A stretch of DNA of 64,000 bases, from positions 1,612,001 through 1,676,000 of the forward strand of contig NZ_AP024643.1 in the NCBI RefSeq assembly GCF_019977195.1, read 5' to 3'. The position numbers were made by a program, and so were the translations under genes. The DNA comes from Arthrobacter sp. StoSoilA2 (lineage in GTDB: Bacteria > Actinomycetota > Actinomycetes > Actinomycetales > Micrococcaceae). Within the stretch, counting starts at the first letter, position 1, and every line of letters starts with the position of its first letter. The notes beneath the pieces are model-generated. The model was given only the letters and a program-made list of their open reading frames with translations, was not told where the DNA came from and did no database searches. Positions 1 to 8,544 of this stretch are shown here, piece by piece.

Positions 1-887
1 CGGTGCTGGACGCGGCTCTGTTGCAGGAAGTTATCGGCGGCCATGATCCGTTCGATTCCACGTCCCTGACCGATCCGTTCGACAACCTGGCTGCTGCTGC
101 CCGCGTAGGCAATGTTGCCGGCATGAAGATCGGCATCATCAAGGAACTGCACGGCGAGGGCTACCAGGCCGGCGTCGAGAACCGCTTCAACGAGTCCCTT
201 CAGCTGCTCAAGGATGCCGGCGCGGAAATCGTTGAGGTTTCCTGCCCCAACCTGAAGTACGCCCTGGGCGCTTACTACCTCATCATGCCGTCCGAGGCGT
301 CCAGCAACCTGGCCAAGTTCGACGGCGTTCGGTATGGCTTGCGTGCCCTGCCCAAGGACGGCCCCCTGACGATCGAGCGCGTCATGGGTGCAACCCGTGC
401 CGCTGGCTTTGGTGATGAGGTCAAGCGCCGCATCATCCTGGGCACCTATGCCCTGAGCGCTGGTTATTACGACGCCTACTACGGTTCGGCGCAGAAGGTC
501 CGCACGCTCATTCAGCGCGACTTCGACGCCGCGTTCTCGAAGGCGGATGTCCTCATTTCGCCTACGGCTCCCACCACAGCGTTCAAACTGGGGGAGAAGG
601 CGAACGATCCCCTGGCCATGTACCTGAACGATGTCGCCACCATTCCGGCCAATATGGCTGGGATCCCGGGCTTGTCGCTGCCCGGCGGCCTGGCTGACGA
701 GGACGGTCTGCCCGTCGGCGTACAGCTGCTGGCCCCTGCCCGCCAGGACGCCCGCCTGTACCGTGTGGGTGCTGTGCTTGAGTCCATTCTGGAAGAAAAG
801 TGGGGCGGCCCGCTTCTTGCCCAGGCTCCCGAATTGAAGACACCCGCTCTCGGGGCCGCTTCCAACTCCGCCGGAGGTTCAAACTAA
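1..887 (+). CDS. gatA: Asp-tRNA(Asn)/Glu-tRNA(Gln) amidotransferase subunit A, 3' part
   Basis: This is the C-terminal part (about 294 codons) of the amidase subunit of the GatCAB complex, which releases ammonia from glutamine so that GatB can convert mischarged Glu-tRNA(Gln) or Asp-tRNA(Asn). The frame is open from the left edge, so the gene is cut by the window, and the Ser-cisSer-Lys catalytic region lies outside. Visible family features are the segments VGVQLLAP and the PTAPTTAFKLG stretch typical of amidase-signature enzymes. The stop codon overlaps the gatB start by one base (TAATG at 885-889), so the two genes are surely co-transcribed and probably translationally coupled. Identification follows from this adjacency plus the sequence. 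Confidence 0.95.
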   Translation, partial: VLDAALLQEVIGGHDPFDSTSLTDPFDNLAAAARVGNVAGMKIGIIKELHGEGYQAGVENRFNESLQLLKDAGAEIVEVSCPNLKYALGAYYLIMPSEASSNLAKFDGVRYGLRALPKDGPLTIERVMGATRAAGFGDEVKRRIILGTYALSAGYYDAYYGSAQKVRTLIQRDFDAAFSKADVLISPTAPTTAFKLGEKANDPLAMYLNDVATIPANMAGIPGLSLPGGLADEDGLPVGVQLLAPARQDARLYRVGAVLESILEEKWGGPLLAQAPELKTPALGAASNSAGGSN

Positions 888-2395
888 TGTCCGTCGACGC
901 AACCCTGAGCTTCGAAGAGGCCATGGAGAAGTACGATCCTGTTCTGGGTTTCGAGGTCCATGTGGAGCTCAACACCAAGACCAAGATGTTCTCCTCCGCC
1001 CCGAACGTCTTCGGCGATGAGCCGAACACCAACGTCAACGAGGTGGATCTCGGCATGCCCGGCGTCCTCCCTGTGGTGAACAAGACCGCTGTGGAGTCCT
1101 CCATCAAGATCGGCCTTGCCCTGAACTGCAAGATCGCCGAGTACTGCCGTTTCGCCCGGAAGAACTACTTCTACCCGGACACCCCGAAGAACTTCCAGAC
1201 CTCGCAGTACGACGAGCCGATCGCGTACGACGGCTACCTCGACATCGAGCTCGAAGACGGCACCGTCTTCCGCGTCGAGATCGAGCGTGCCCACATGGAA
1301 GAGGACGCCGGAAAGCTCACCCACATGGGTGGCTCCGCAGGTCGCATCCAGGGCGCCGACTACTCGCTGGTGGACTACAACCGCTCGGGTGTGCCGCTCG
1401 TTGAGATCGTCACCAAGCCCATCCAGGGTGCGGGAAGCCGTGCCCCTGAACTGGCCAAGGCCTACGTTGCCGCGGTCCGCGAAATCGTGAAGAACCTTGG
1501 TGTTTCGGACGCCAGGATGGAACGCGGCAACGTCCGCTGCGACGCCAACGTTTCCCTGCGCCCGCACGGCCAGGAACGCTTCGGCATCCGTTCGGAGACG
1601 AAGAACGTAAACTCGCTGCGCGCCGTCGAGCACGCCGTTCGTTACGAGATCCAGCGCCACGCTGCCGTCCTGGACTCCGGCCAGCCGGTGATCCAGGAGA
1701 CGCGCCACTGGCACGAGGACACGCGTTCGACGACGTCGGGCCGCGCCAAGTCCGACGCCGACGACTACCGCTACTTCCCTGAGCCGGACCTGGTTCCCGT
1801 CGTCGCCTCCCGTGAGTGGGTGGAGGAGCTTCGCGCCACCCTTCCGGAGCCGCCGGCCGAGCGCCGCAAGCGGCTCAAGGAAGAATGGGGCTACTCGGAT
1901 CTGGAGTTCCGCGATGTGGTCAACGCCGGAGTCATGGACTCGATCGAGGAAACTATCGCGGCCGGTGCCAGCGCAGATGTTGCCCGGAAGTGGTGGATGG
2001 GTGAGATCGTTGGCCGCGCCAAGGTTGCCGACGTCGATCCTTCCGCTCTCGGTGTCACGCCGCAGGTCATCGTTGAGCTGAACAAGCTGGTCGAGGACGG
2101 CAAGATCAACAACAAGATGGCCACCCAGGTCCTGGACGGCGTACTTGCAGGCGAGGGTACACCCGCCGAGATCGTTGAAAAGCGCGGCCTTGCGGTGGTT
2201 TCCGACGACGGTCCCCTTCTGGAAGCCATCGATGCCGCACTGGCAGCACAGCCTGACGTCGCGGAGAAGATCCGTGGTGGCAAGGTCCAGGCCATCGGTG
2301 CGATCGTGGGCGGTGTCATGAAGGCCACTCGTGGCCAGGCCGACGCCGGCCGTGTACGCGAACTGATCCTGGAAAAGCTCGGCGTACAGGCCTAA
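887..2395 (+). CDS. gatB: Asp-tRNA(Asn)/Glu-tRNA(Gln) amidotransferase subunit B
   Basis: GatB (502 aa) is the kinase/transamidase subunit that activates the misacylated tRNA and amidates it. The N-terminus carries the family opening (GFEVHVELNTKTKMFSS) followed by the catalytic GatB domain with the ETKNVNSLRAVEHA region, and the last 150 residues form the helical tail and YqeY-like tRNA-binding domain (KINNKMATQVLDG). Length is normal for the family. The ATG at 887 overlaps the gatA stop; a longer upstream reading is possible but would run inside gatA. An asparagine or glutamine tRNA substrate for this complex fits the tRNA-Asn genes at 50 kb. The gene is followed by a strong hairpin terminator. 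Confidence 0.97.
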   Translation: MSVDATLSFEEAMEKYDPVLGFEVHVELNTKTKMFSSAPNVFGDEPNTNVNEVDLGMPGVLPVVNKTAVESSIKIGLALNCKIAEYCRFARKNYFYPDTPKNFQTSQYDEPIAYDGYLDIELEDGTVFRVEIERAHMEEDAGKLTHMGGSAGRIQGADYSLVDYNRSGVPLVEIVTKPIQGAGSRAPELAKAYVAAVREIVKNLGVSDARMERGNVRCDANVSLRPHGQERFGIRSETKNVNSLRAVEHAVRYEIQRHAAVLDSGQPVIQETRHWHEDTRSTTSGRAKSDADDYRYFPEPDLVPVVASREWVEELRATLPEPPAERRKRLKEEWGYSDLEFRDVVNAGVMDSIEETIAAGASADVARKWWMGEIVGRAKVADVDPSALGVTPQVIVELNKLVEDGKINNKMATQVLDGVLAGEGTPAEIVEKRGLAVVSDDGPLLEAIDAALAAQPDVAEKIRGGKVQAIGAIVGGVMKATRGQADAGRVRELILEKLGVQA

Positions 2396-2402
2396 GTACC
2401 CA

Positions 2403-2466
2403 AGTAGCTGGCAGTTGTCGTTGTTTTGAAGGCTCAGAACAACCGCAACTGCCAGCTACTTTTTTG
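2403..2466 (+). terminator. Rho-independent terminator after gatB
   Basis: A 15-bp perfect stem (AGTAGCTGGCAGTTG at 2403-2417 with its complement at 2446-2460) is followed by six T. It starts eight bases after the gatB stop codon and closes the gatAB operon. Confidence 0.9.
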
Positions 2467-2490
2467 TCCGGCCAGGAGCAGAATGGATGC

Positions 2491-3051
2491 ATGGCCACCA
2501 TTACACCGGGCCTTCGCAAGGCCTTTATCGCCAGCGGCATTGCCGTCGCCCTGACCGGCGGCGCGGCAGCCGCAGTGTGGGCAGGCACCCAACCCAGCCC
2601 ATCGCCGTCGAGCGCTACCGCATCACCAAGTCCCACCACGACTGACGGCGCCAAGCGCCCTGAAGGGCGAGCCCATGGGATCCATGGCGAGCACGTTGTG
2701 AAAGAGCCGGACGGCACATTCCGCACTGTGGTCACACAGACAGGCAAGATCGAGTCCGTGAACAGCACCTCGATCACGGTGAAGAGCGATGATGGCTTCA
2801 CGCAGAGCTACGCGATCACTTCAGATACGCGCATCTCACGGATGCCCACTAAACTTTCGGAGCTCCGGAACGGCAAGGGCAAGCCTACGCTGCCTTCAGC
2901 TGCCGCATCGGACCTTAAAGCCGGAGACACCGTCAGGATAGCCGGGTCCAAAGACGGCGACACCGTGACGGCGCAGCGCATTGTAGCCGGTGAGCTTCCG
3001 GCAGCCCTCAAAGGCCACGGCCCCAAGGGGCGCGGACATCAGGGACTATGA
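2491..3051 (+). CDS. Small secreted or membrane-anchored protein, DUF5666-like
   Basis: A 186-aa protein of unknown role. Residues about 10-35 form a hydrophobic signal or anchor segment (FIASGIAVALTGGAAAAVWAG), followed by a Pro/Ser/Thr-rich linker (about 37-58). The rest reads as one small beta domain (TGKIESVNSTSITVKSDDG, then DLKAGDTVRIAGSKDGDTV), the pattern seen in DUF5666-type proteins, which are OB-like repeats of unknown function. I choose the ATG at 2491 over an in-frame upstream start because the upstream start lies inside the gatB terminator; an AGGAG at 2474 is 12 bases away. It stands alone between the terminator and arr. No enzymatic residues are evident. Confidence 0.75.
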   Translation: MATITPGLRKAFIASGIAVALTGGAAAAVWAGTQPSPSPSSATASPSPTTTDGAKRPEGRAHGIHGEHVVKEPDGTFRTVVTQTGKIESVNSTSITVKSDDGFTQSYAITSDTRISRMPTKLSELRNGKGKPTLPSAAASDLKAGDTVRIAGSKDGDTVTAQRIVAGELPAALKGHGPKGRGHQGL

Positions 3052-3088
3052 CCAGTCGCCCCTCGCGTTCTGCGTTTAGGGTGTAACT

Positions 3089-3499
3089 GTGAATCAACCG
3101 CTGGACGAGGGTCCGTTCTTTCATGGCACGAAGGCCGACGTTCGGGAAGGTGATCTCCTGAGCGCTGGCTTCAGGTCGAATTACCGTCCCGAGGTCGTGA
3201 TGAACCACATCTACTTCACAGCTCTGCGGGATGGCGCGGGACTGGCTGCCGAACTCGCGGCCGGGGACACGGAGCCGCGCGTTTACGTCGTCGAGCCGAC
3301 CGGCGCATTCGAGGACGATCCCAACGTGACCGACAAGAAATTCCCAGGCAATCCCACCCGGTCATACCGCAGCGCGGCCCCGCTCAGGGTCCTCGGCGAA
3401 GTCACCGATTGGACGCGACTGGAGCCCGGGGCGCTGCGGGCGTGGAAAGAACGCCTGGCAGCAATTCTGGCTGACGAGCGCGGCGAAATCATCAACTGA
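3089..3499 (+). CDS. arr: Rifamycin ADP-ribosyltransferase (Arr family)
   Basis: Arr (136 aa) transfers ADP-ribose from NAD to the ansa-chain hydroxyl of rifamycins and so inactivates them. The protein carries the family landmarks: FFHGTKAD at residues 10-17, SNYRPEVVMNHIYFTA, the VYVVEPTGAFEDDPN block and the highly conserved DKKFPGNPTRSYRS, ending with GEVTDW. Length matches the usual 135-145 aa. Translation starts at a GTG. The gene is monocistronic, 37 bases downstream of the DUF5666-like gene, and runs convergently toward the FGE gene. Chromosomal arr genes are common in environmental actinobacteria, so this need not be acquired. Resistance itself is an inference from family membership. 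Confidence 0.93.
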   Translation: MNQPLDEGPFFHGTKADVREGDLLSAGFRSNYRPEVVMNHIYFTALRDGAGLAAELAAGDTEPRVYVVEPTGAFEDDPNVTDKKFPGNPTRSYRSAAPLRVLGEVTDWTRLEPGALRAWKERLAAILADERGEIIN

Positions 3500-3520
3500 C
3501 TGAGATCTCTGCCGGATCCA

Positions 3521-3556
3521 GGGACCCTCGCCGGACCGGGGACCCTCGCCGGACCG
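3521..3556. repeat. Tandem 18-bp GC-rich repeat (two copies)
   Basis: GGGACCCTCGCCGGACCG occurs twice in perfect tandem at 3521-3538 and 3539-3556. It lies between the convergent ends of arr and the FGE gene and may act as a weak bidirectional terminator or be a simple slippage product. Confidence 0.6.
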
Positions 3557-3562
3557 GGGGCT

Positions 3563-4576
3563 TTAGAGCGCTACGGTCCTGAATCCGAGGTTGGCGCTGG
3601 CGGAGTCAGGCGTGTTGGAACTCCGTGCGGCCAGCCGGTAACGGTTGCAGTAGGAGTCGTGGCATAGGTATGAGCCGCCGCGCATGACCCTTCCGCGGCC
3701 AATTGTTGGGCCCTGCGGGTCCTTTACGGTTCCGGCGCTCAGGCACGTCTTGTAGTACTTGGGCAGGAACCAATCGTTGCACCATTCCCAGACGTTGCCG
3801 CTGGTCTGGTAGAGCCCATAGCCGTTGGGGGCGAAGGACCTGGCCGGCGCTGTAGTGAGGTAGCCGTCCTCGACGTCGTTACGCACGGGGAACTCGCCCT
3901 GCCAGATGTTGCAGTTGTGCCGGGCGCTGCCTTCGACGCTGTCATTGTGAAGTTCGTTGCCCCATGGATAGCGCTGCCCGGCCGCGCCGCCCCGGGCTGC
4001 ATACTCCCATTCCGCTTCGGTGGGCAGTCGTCGGCCAGCCCATGCGCAGTAGGCCAAGGCGTCGTTGAAGGACACGTGCGTCACAGGATGGTCAGGGATG
4101 TCCTTCCAGTGCGAGAGGGGTCCGGCCGGGTGGGCCCAGTCGGCGCCACGGACATTGAGCCACCAAGGGACGTTGTTGACTCTGTTCAGGATGTCGTGCG
4201 GCTCGGCCTTGACTGCAAGATGGAACACGGCAGAGGTCCCGAACTCTTCAGACTCCGTGCGGTGCCCTGTGGCATCCACGAACGCCGCAAACTCCGTGTT
4301 TGTGACCGCGGTGGCGCTGATGGTGAATTCGGATACGGACACCTCGTGGACTGGAGTCTCGCCGTCTCCGTCGTACCCTTCACCGAAAGGATCGCCCATG
4401 GCGAAGGTCCCGGACGGGATCTGGACGTCGCCATGACCCGCTGCCGCGGCGTCGTGGCCCGAACGTACGACGCCGGTCGTCGGGTTCCGGTGTCCGCCCG
4501 CCGCGCGTAGTGGGAGCGTCAGTCCGGGTGTGGTGTGTTCCCGGGCGCCGGCGCCCGGGCTGCAGCAATCTGCCAT
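3563..4576 (-). CDS. Formylglycine-generating enzyme (sulfatase-activating)
   Basis: A 337-aa FGE/SUMF1-family enzyme that oxidises the active-site cysteine of type I sulfatases to formylglycine in a copper- and oxygen-dependent reaction. The decisive evidence is the C-terminal RGGSYLCHDSYCNRYR segment: cysteines at about residues 305 and 310 have the five-residue spacing of the copper-binding pair in characterised actinobacterial FGEs. The domain also shows IPSGTFAMGDPFGEGYDGD, RLPTEAEWEYAARGG and the closing GFRTVAL. The start at 4576 has a GGGAAGG ribosome site; two upstream ATGs (4603, 4633) are possible but add a low-complexity tail. No sulfatase gene is seen in this window, so its target is encoded elsewhere. 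It is convergent with arr. Confidence 0.92.
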   Translation of the reverse strand: MADCCSPGAGAREHTTPGLTLPLRAAGGHRNPTTGVVRSGHDAAAAGHGDVQIPSGTFAMGDPFGEGYDGDGETPVHEVSVSEFTISATAVTNTEFAAFVDATGHRTESEEFGTSAVFHLAVKAEPHDILNRVNNVPWWLNVRGADWAHPAGPLSHWKDIPDHPVTHVSFNDALAYCAWAGRRLPTEAEWEYAARGGAAGQRYPWGNELHNDSVEGSARHNCNIWQGEFPVRNDVEDGYLTTAPARSFAPNGYGLYQTSGNVWEWCNDWFLPKYYKTCLSAGTVKDPQGPTIGRGRVMRGGSYLCHDSYCNRYRLAARSSNTPDSASANLGFRTVAL

Positions 4577-4707
4577 GTCAGCCTTCCCTCTGCGGTTCTC
4601 CATCAATCTTAGTGGGGTGGGCCACACCGCCAAGAATGATCAAAACTGATTTCTATCCTTAGTTTCAATCATGATCTTGCAAACATGTTGGTCGTCGTTT
4701 ATCGTTT

Positions 4708-4721
4708 GTTAAACGGTTAAC
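4708..4721. promoter_or_regulatory. LacI-type operator upstream of the sugar ABC operon
   Basis: GTTAAACGGTTAAC is a 14-bp palindrome centred on CpG with one mismatched pair, the usual form of LacI-family operators. It sits about 70 bases upstream of the first permease gene and the operon encodes a LacI regulator (8545-9597), which makes autoregulated local repression likely. A second overlapping inverted repeat, CGTTT-N3-AAACG, lies at 4703-4715. Confidence 0.6.
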
Positions 4722-4788
4722 GGGAGTGTTTTGAATCACACTCTTCAATCAACACTGATAACCCTTGCCCCAGCACTGAGGAGACAGC

Positions 4789-5814
4789 ATGAACTCGACG
4801 ACGCAACAAGCTCCGGCTTTGCCGGAAGCGCGCCGCGTCCCGGAGCCATTGCCGGGAAAATCCGGCACGGGGAGGCGCAAGGGCAACAGGGCACCTCAAC
4901 AAAGCTTCCGTTCAAGGCTGAGGCGCGACAAGCAGATGCTCCTGATGATGCTCCCGGGCATCGCTTTCCTGCTGCTGTTCTTCTACATCCCCATCCTGGG
5001 CAACGTCATCGCGTTCCAGGACTACCAGCCCTACCTCGGCATCGGGGACAGCCTCTTTGTTGGCTGGCAGAACTTCGTGGACCTGTTCGGCAATCCCGAC
5101 TTCATCCATGCCTTCTGGAACACGCTCTACCTGGCGGCCTGGCAGTTGGTTTTCCTTTTCCCGGTGCCGTTGGTGCTTGCACTGATTGTTGACTCCCTGA
5201 TCAGCACGCGGATCCGCAGGATTTTCCAGAGCATTGCCTACCTGCCCCACTTCCTGTCCTGGGTCCTGGTGATCGCATTCTTCCAGCAGATGTTGGGCGG
5301 TGCGGGCTTCGTCAATAACCTGCTCCGCGATATGGGCATGGATCCGATTCCGTTCATGACCAATCCAGAAACCTTCCCCCTGATGGTGGTTGTCCAGATG
5401 ATCTGGAAGGACGCCGGCTGGGCCATGATCATTTTCCTCGCCGCCCTGGCAAGCATCGATGCCTCCTTGTATGAAGCAGCGGCCGCTGACGGCGCGGGAC
5501 GTTGGCGCCGGATGTGGCACATCACCCTGCCTGGGCTAAGGCCGGTGATCGTGCTCCTCCTGATCCTGCGCATTGGCGACATTCTCTCTGTCGGTTTTGA
5601 GCAGTTCATCCTCCAACGCGATGCCGTGGGTGCCGGGGCGGCGGAAGTGCTGGACACCTTTACCTACTACACGGGCGTGGTCGGTGGCGGCTGGAGTTCA
5701 GGTGCCGCAGCGGGCCTGGCGAAGGGTGTGGTCAGTGCCCTGCTGATCTACGGCGCCAACAAACTTGCCCACCGCTTCGGCGAAGACGGAATTTTTGCAA
5801 AGCAAGCACGCTGA
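4789..5814 (+). CDS. Carbohydrate ABC transporter permease (LplB type)
   Basis: A 341-aa inner-membrane permease, the first of two that form the channel of a sugar importer. After a basic cytoplasmic N-terminus of about 45 residues, roughly six membrane spans follow (first MLLMMLPGIAFLLLFFYI). The ABC-contacting EAA loop is clear near residue 229 (EAAAADGAGRWRRMWHITLP). Family resemblance is to the LplB/YtfT-like group, which takes up plant or complex oligosaccharides; the substrate cannot be read from the sequence. The start has a GAGGAG site ten bases upstream. It is the first gene of an operon with a second permease, binding protein, LacI regulator and oxidoreductase. No ATPase is encoded here, so a shared MsiK-like ATPase is likely. 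Confidence 0.92.
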   Translation: MNSTTQQAPALPEARRVPEPLPGKSGTGRRKGNRAPQQSFRSRLRRDKQMLLMMLPGIAFLLLFFYIPILGNVIAFQDYQPYLGIGDSLFVGWQNFVDLFGNPDFIHAFWNTLYLAAWQLVFLFPVPLVLALIVDSLISTRIRRIFQSIAYLPHFLSWVLVIAFFQQMLGGAGFVNNLLRDMGMDPIPFMTNPETFPLMVVVQMIWKDAGWAMIIFLAALASIDASLYEAAAADGAGRWRRMWHITLPGLRPVIVLLLILRIGDILSVGFEQFILQRDAVGAGAAEVLDTFTYYTGVVGGGWSSGAAAGLAKGVVSALLIYGANKLAHRFGEDGIFAKQAR

Positions 5815-5845
5815 GCCCACGCGGCTGCTGCACAAGGAGAACCCT

Positions 5846-6769
5846 ATGGCAACAACATTTTTCACGAGGAAACCGCGGGAATTGACCTACAGCCCTAAAC
5901 GACCCGTCTGGAAGGAACGCCCTTCTCCTCTGTACCAAACGGTAAAGGCCGTGGTCCTCGTCCTTTTCAGCCTTTCCATCCTGACCCCTATCCTCCTGGT
6001 GGTGTCCACGTCCCTGGCGGACACCGAACAACTCGTACAGGCCGGTGGATTCGTGCTCTGGCCGGAACGTCCCACCTTGGAGGCTTACGCCACGATCTTC
6101 AAAGGCCCCATGGTCCTGCAATCCCTGGGGGTGAGCATGCTCATCACCGCCGTGGGCACCATCCTGGCGCTGTTCGTCACCATCACCATGGCATACGCCA
6201 CCAGCCGGTCAGTCCTCTTCGGCCGCCCCGTGGTGCTTGCGGTGTTGTTCACGCTGTTGTTCGCGCCGGGCCTCATCCCGTCCTTCCTCATGATTCGACA
6301 GCTGGGGCTGCTGGATTCCCTGTGGTCGCTGATCCTTCCGGGCATATTTGGCGCCTTCAACTTCGTGGTGATGCGATCGTTCTTCATGAACATCCCGGGC
6401 GAATTGATCGAAAGCGCCAGGATCGATGGCGCCAACGACTGGCAGATCCTTTGGCGGATCGTCATGCCACTGTCCAAGGCCGTTATCGCCGTCGTCGGCT
6501 TGTTCTATGCCGTTGGATTCTGGAACTCGTTCTTCAACGCACTGCTCTACATCAATGACCACAGTAAATGGCCCATCCAGTTGCTGCTCCGCAACTTCGT
6601 AGTACAGGGCAGCGGGGCGGCAGACCAGCTCGGAATTACCACCACACCGCCTCCGCAATCCATCCAGATGGCCGTAGTAGTGGTGGCCCTGGTTCCCATC
6701 CTGATGGTTTACCCGTTCCTTCAAAAGCACTTCGCCAAGGGCGTCATCACCGGCGCCGTGAAGGGTTAG
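5846..6769 (+). CDS. Carbohydrate ABC transporter permease (LplC type)
   Basis: The second permease (307 aa) of the importer, with about six membrane spans and an EAA loop near residue 188 (ESARIDGANDWQILWRIVMP). Its N-terminus (PVWKERPSPLYQTVK, then a long hydrophobic span) and C-terminal FLQKHFAKGVITGAVKG are typical of the LplC/YtcP group. I take the ATG at 5846, which has AAGGAGA nine bases upstream, instead of an in-frame GTG or ATG inside the preceding gene. It lies 31 bases after the first permease and 69 bases before the binding protein, so the three genes form one transport unit. Confidence 0.92.
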   Translation: MATTFFTRKPRELTYSPKRPVWKERPSPLYQTVKAVVLVLFSLSILTPILLVVSTSLADTEQLVQAGGFVLWPERPTLEAYATIFKGPMVLQSLGVSMLITAVGTILALFVTITMAYATSRSVLFGRPVVLAVLFTLLFAPGLIPSFLMIRQLGLLDSLWSLILPGIFGAFNFVVMRSFFMNIPGELIESARIDGANDWQILWRIVMPLSKAVIAVVGLFYAVGFWNSFFNALLYINDHSKWPIQLLLRNFVVQGSGAADQLGITTTPPPQSIQMAVVVVALVPILMVYPFLQKHFAKGVITGAVKG

Positions 6770-6838
6770 CCGTTCCCGCGGCATACCTGCAACAAGCACA
6801 GCATCAACTACCAGCAAACAACCAGAAAGGCTTATGCC

Positions 6839-8497
6839 ATGACGAGCACTACCTCACAGGCTGGATTCAGCCGCCGCGGTTTCCTTGGCCTCGCAGGCCT
6901 GGCCGTGACCGCCGTCGGCTTGTCCGCCTGCGGTGGTGGCGGAGCCGCAGGCACTGGAGGCGCCGCAGCCTCCGCTTCGGTCAAGCTGCCCACCTACAAG
7001 GAATTCACCGGCGTAACTCCAGACCTTGCCGGCAACGCCAAAGGCCTGCAAGCCGGATACTTCAAGCTGCCCACCGCCGTGCAGTCCGTGAAGGCTCCGC
7101 CGCTTAAGGGCAAGGTGACCGGTCTGACGGAAACCTTCGACACCATGAGTCCCGGTCTGAAGGACAACCCCTTCTGGCAACGGCTCAACGCCAAGCTCGG
7201 CGGCGACCTGGAACTGCAGATTGCCGAGGACATCGGAGACGGCTATCCGGCCAAGTTCGCCACCGTCCTGGCCAGCAATGAGCTGCCGGACATGATGTGG
7301 GTTCCACCGAACCAGGGAATTCCCAATGTTGGCCCCATGCTCGAGGCGAAGTTTCAGGACCTGACGCCCTACCTCTCCGGTGACGCAGTGCTTGAGTACC
7401 CCAACCTGGCGGCGCTCAAGCCCGATTCCTGGAAGACCGCCGTCGTGAACGGCAAGATCTGGGGAGCGCCCATCCCGAGCACCCCGTTCGGTCAGGTGTA
7501 CCTGGGCAACCACGACGTCTGGGCGCAAGTAGGTGGTTTTGAGGCCGCGAGCGCGGACGAGTTCCTGGACAAGGCAAAGGAACTGACGCGTCCAGGCGAT
7601 CAGAAGTATGCCCTTGAGCCGGCCTATATCAATGCCTTGCACATGGTTACCGAGTGGTTTGGCGCTCCGAACAGCTGGGCCGTCAACAAGGACCGGACGT
7701 TGACGCATTTGTACGAAACGGACGAGTACATGGCCGGCGTTGAATTCACGGCCAGGATGTTTGCAGCCGGCGTTTTCTACCCGGATTCCAAGGCCACGGA
7801 CATTCGTTCCCGGGTTGCCAATGGCAGTGTGGCGGCACAGGTGGTGGTGGGTCCCCATGACCTCCGTAGCTACCGGGCACTGAACAAGACCGCAAAGTTC
7901 GACATCCTTATTCCGTTCAGCGCCGACGGGAAGGTCAAGCCAACCTACGACATGGGCTATGGGACGGTGGGTTTCACGCCGTTCAAGAAGGCCGGGGAAG
8001 GCAAGATCCGTGAACTCCTGGCCCTCATCAATTACCTGTCGGCACCTTTCGGCACGGTTGAGTACATGCAGAAGAACTTCGGCGAGCTCGGCCAGGACTA
8101 CACACTGGACGGCTCGGGCAACCCCGTGCGTACGGAGACTGGAACCACCAATGCCCCCGGTCTGGTTTCAGCGTTGAACATCATGTCCAGCCCGGAGAAC
8201 GTCATCTTCAATCCGGGATTCGACGACGACACCCGCTATGTCAGCCAGCAGGAAGAAAAATTGCTGGAGCTCGCATGGCGCAACCCCACCAATGGTTCCT
8301 ACTCGGATACGAACGCCAAGATGGGGGCGAAGATCACCAAACAGCTCCGCGACAAGGTGGTGGACATCATCACCGGACGGGCCAGGATCGATGAACTCAA
8401 GGATGCGGTCAAGCGCTGGAAGAGCGAAGGTGGTGACAAGATGCGCGACGAATACCAGGCCGCGTTGGATCCCGCTGCTCCCGTATTCAGGAGTTAG
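6839..8497 (+). CDS. Extracellular solute-binding lipoprotein of sugar ABC importer
   Basis: A 552-aa binding protein that delivers the sugar to the two permeases. The N-terminus combines a twin-arginine motif (SRRGFLGL, residues 11-18) with a lipobox ending in Cys31 (LSAC), so it is probably exported folded by Tat and lipid-anchored. A Gly/Ala/Ser linker follows. The mature part has the long LplA-like type 1 fold with a C-terminal helical tail (DELKDAVKRWKSEGGDKMRDEYQAAL). Length over 500 residues is characteristic of this oligosaccharide-binding group. The ligand is not evident. An AGAAAGG site precedes the ATG. Confidence 0.92.
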   Translation: MTSTTSQAGFSRRGFLGLAGLAVTAVGLSACGGGGAAGTGGAAASASVKLPTYKEFTGVTPDLAGNAKGLQAGYFKLPTAVQSVKAPPLKGKVTGLTETFDTMSPGLKDNPFWQRLNAKLGGDLELQIAEDIGDGYPAKFATVLASNELPDMMWVPPNQGIPNVGPMLEAKFQDLTPYLSGDAVLEYPNLAALKPDSWKTAVVNGKIWGAPIPSTPFGQVYLGNHDVWAQVGGFEAASADEFLDKAKELTRPGDQKYALEPAYINALHMVTEWFGAPNSWAVNKDRTLTHLYETDEYMAGVEFTARMFAAGVFYPDSKATDIRSRVANGSVAAQVVVGPHDLRSYRALNKTAKFDILIPFSADGKVKPTYDMGYGTVGFTPFKKAGEGKIRELLALINYLSAPFGTVEYMQKNFGELGQDYTLDGSGNPVRTETGTTNAPGLVSALNIMSSPENVIFNPGFDDDTRYVSQQEEKLLELAWRNPTNGSYSDTNAKMGAKITKQLRDKVVDIITGRARIDELKDAVKRWKSEGGDKMRDEYQAALDPAAPVFRS

Positions 8498-8544
8498 CCT
8501 CAAAAAACAAGACGGCATCAGAAACGAACAAGCAGGGGGAACTC

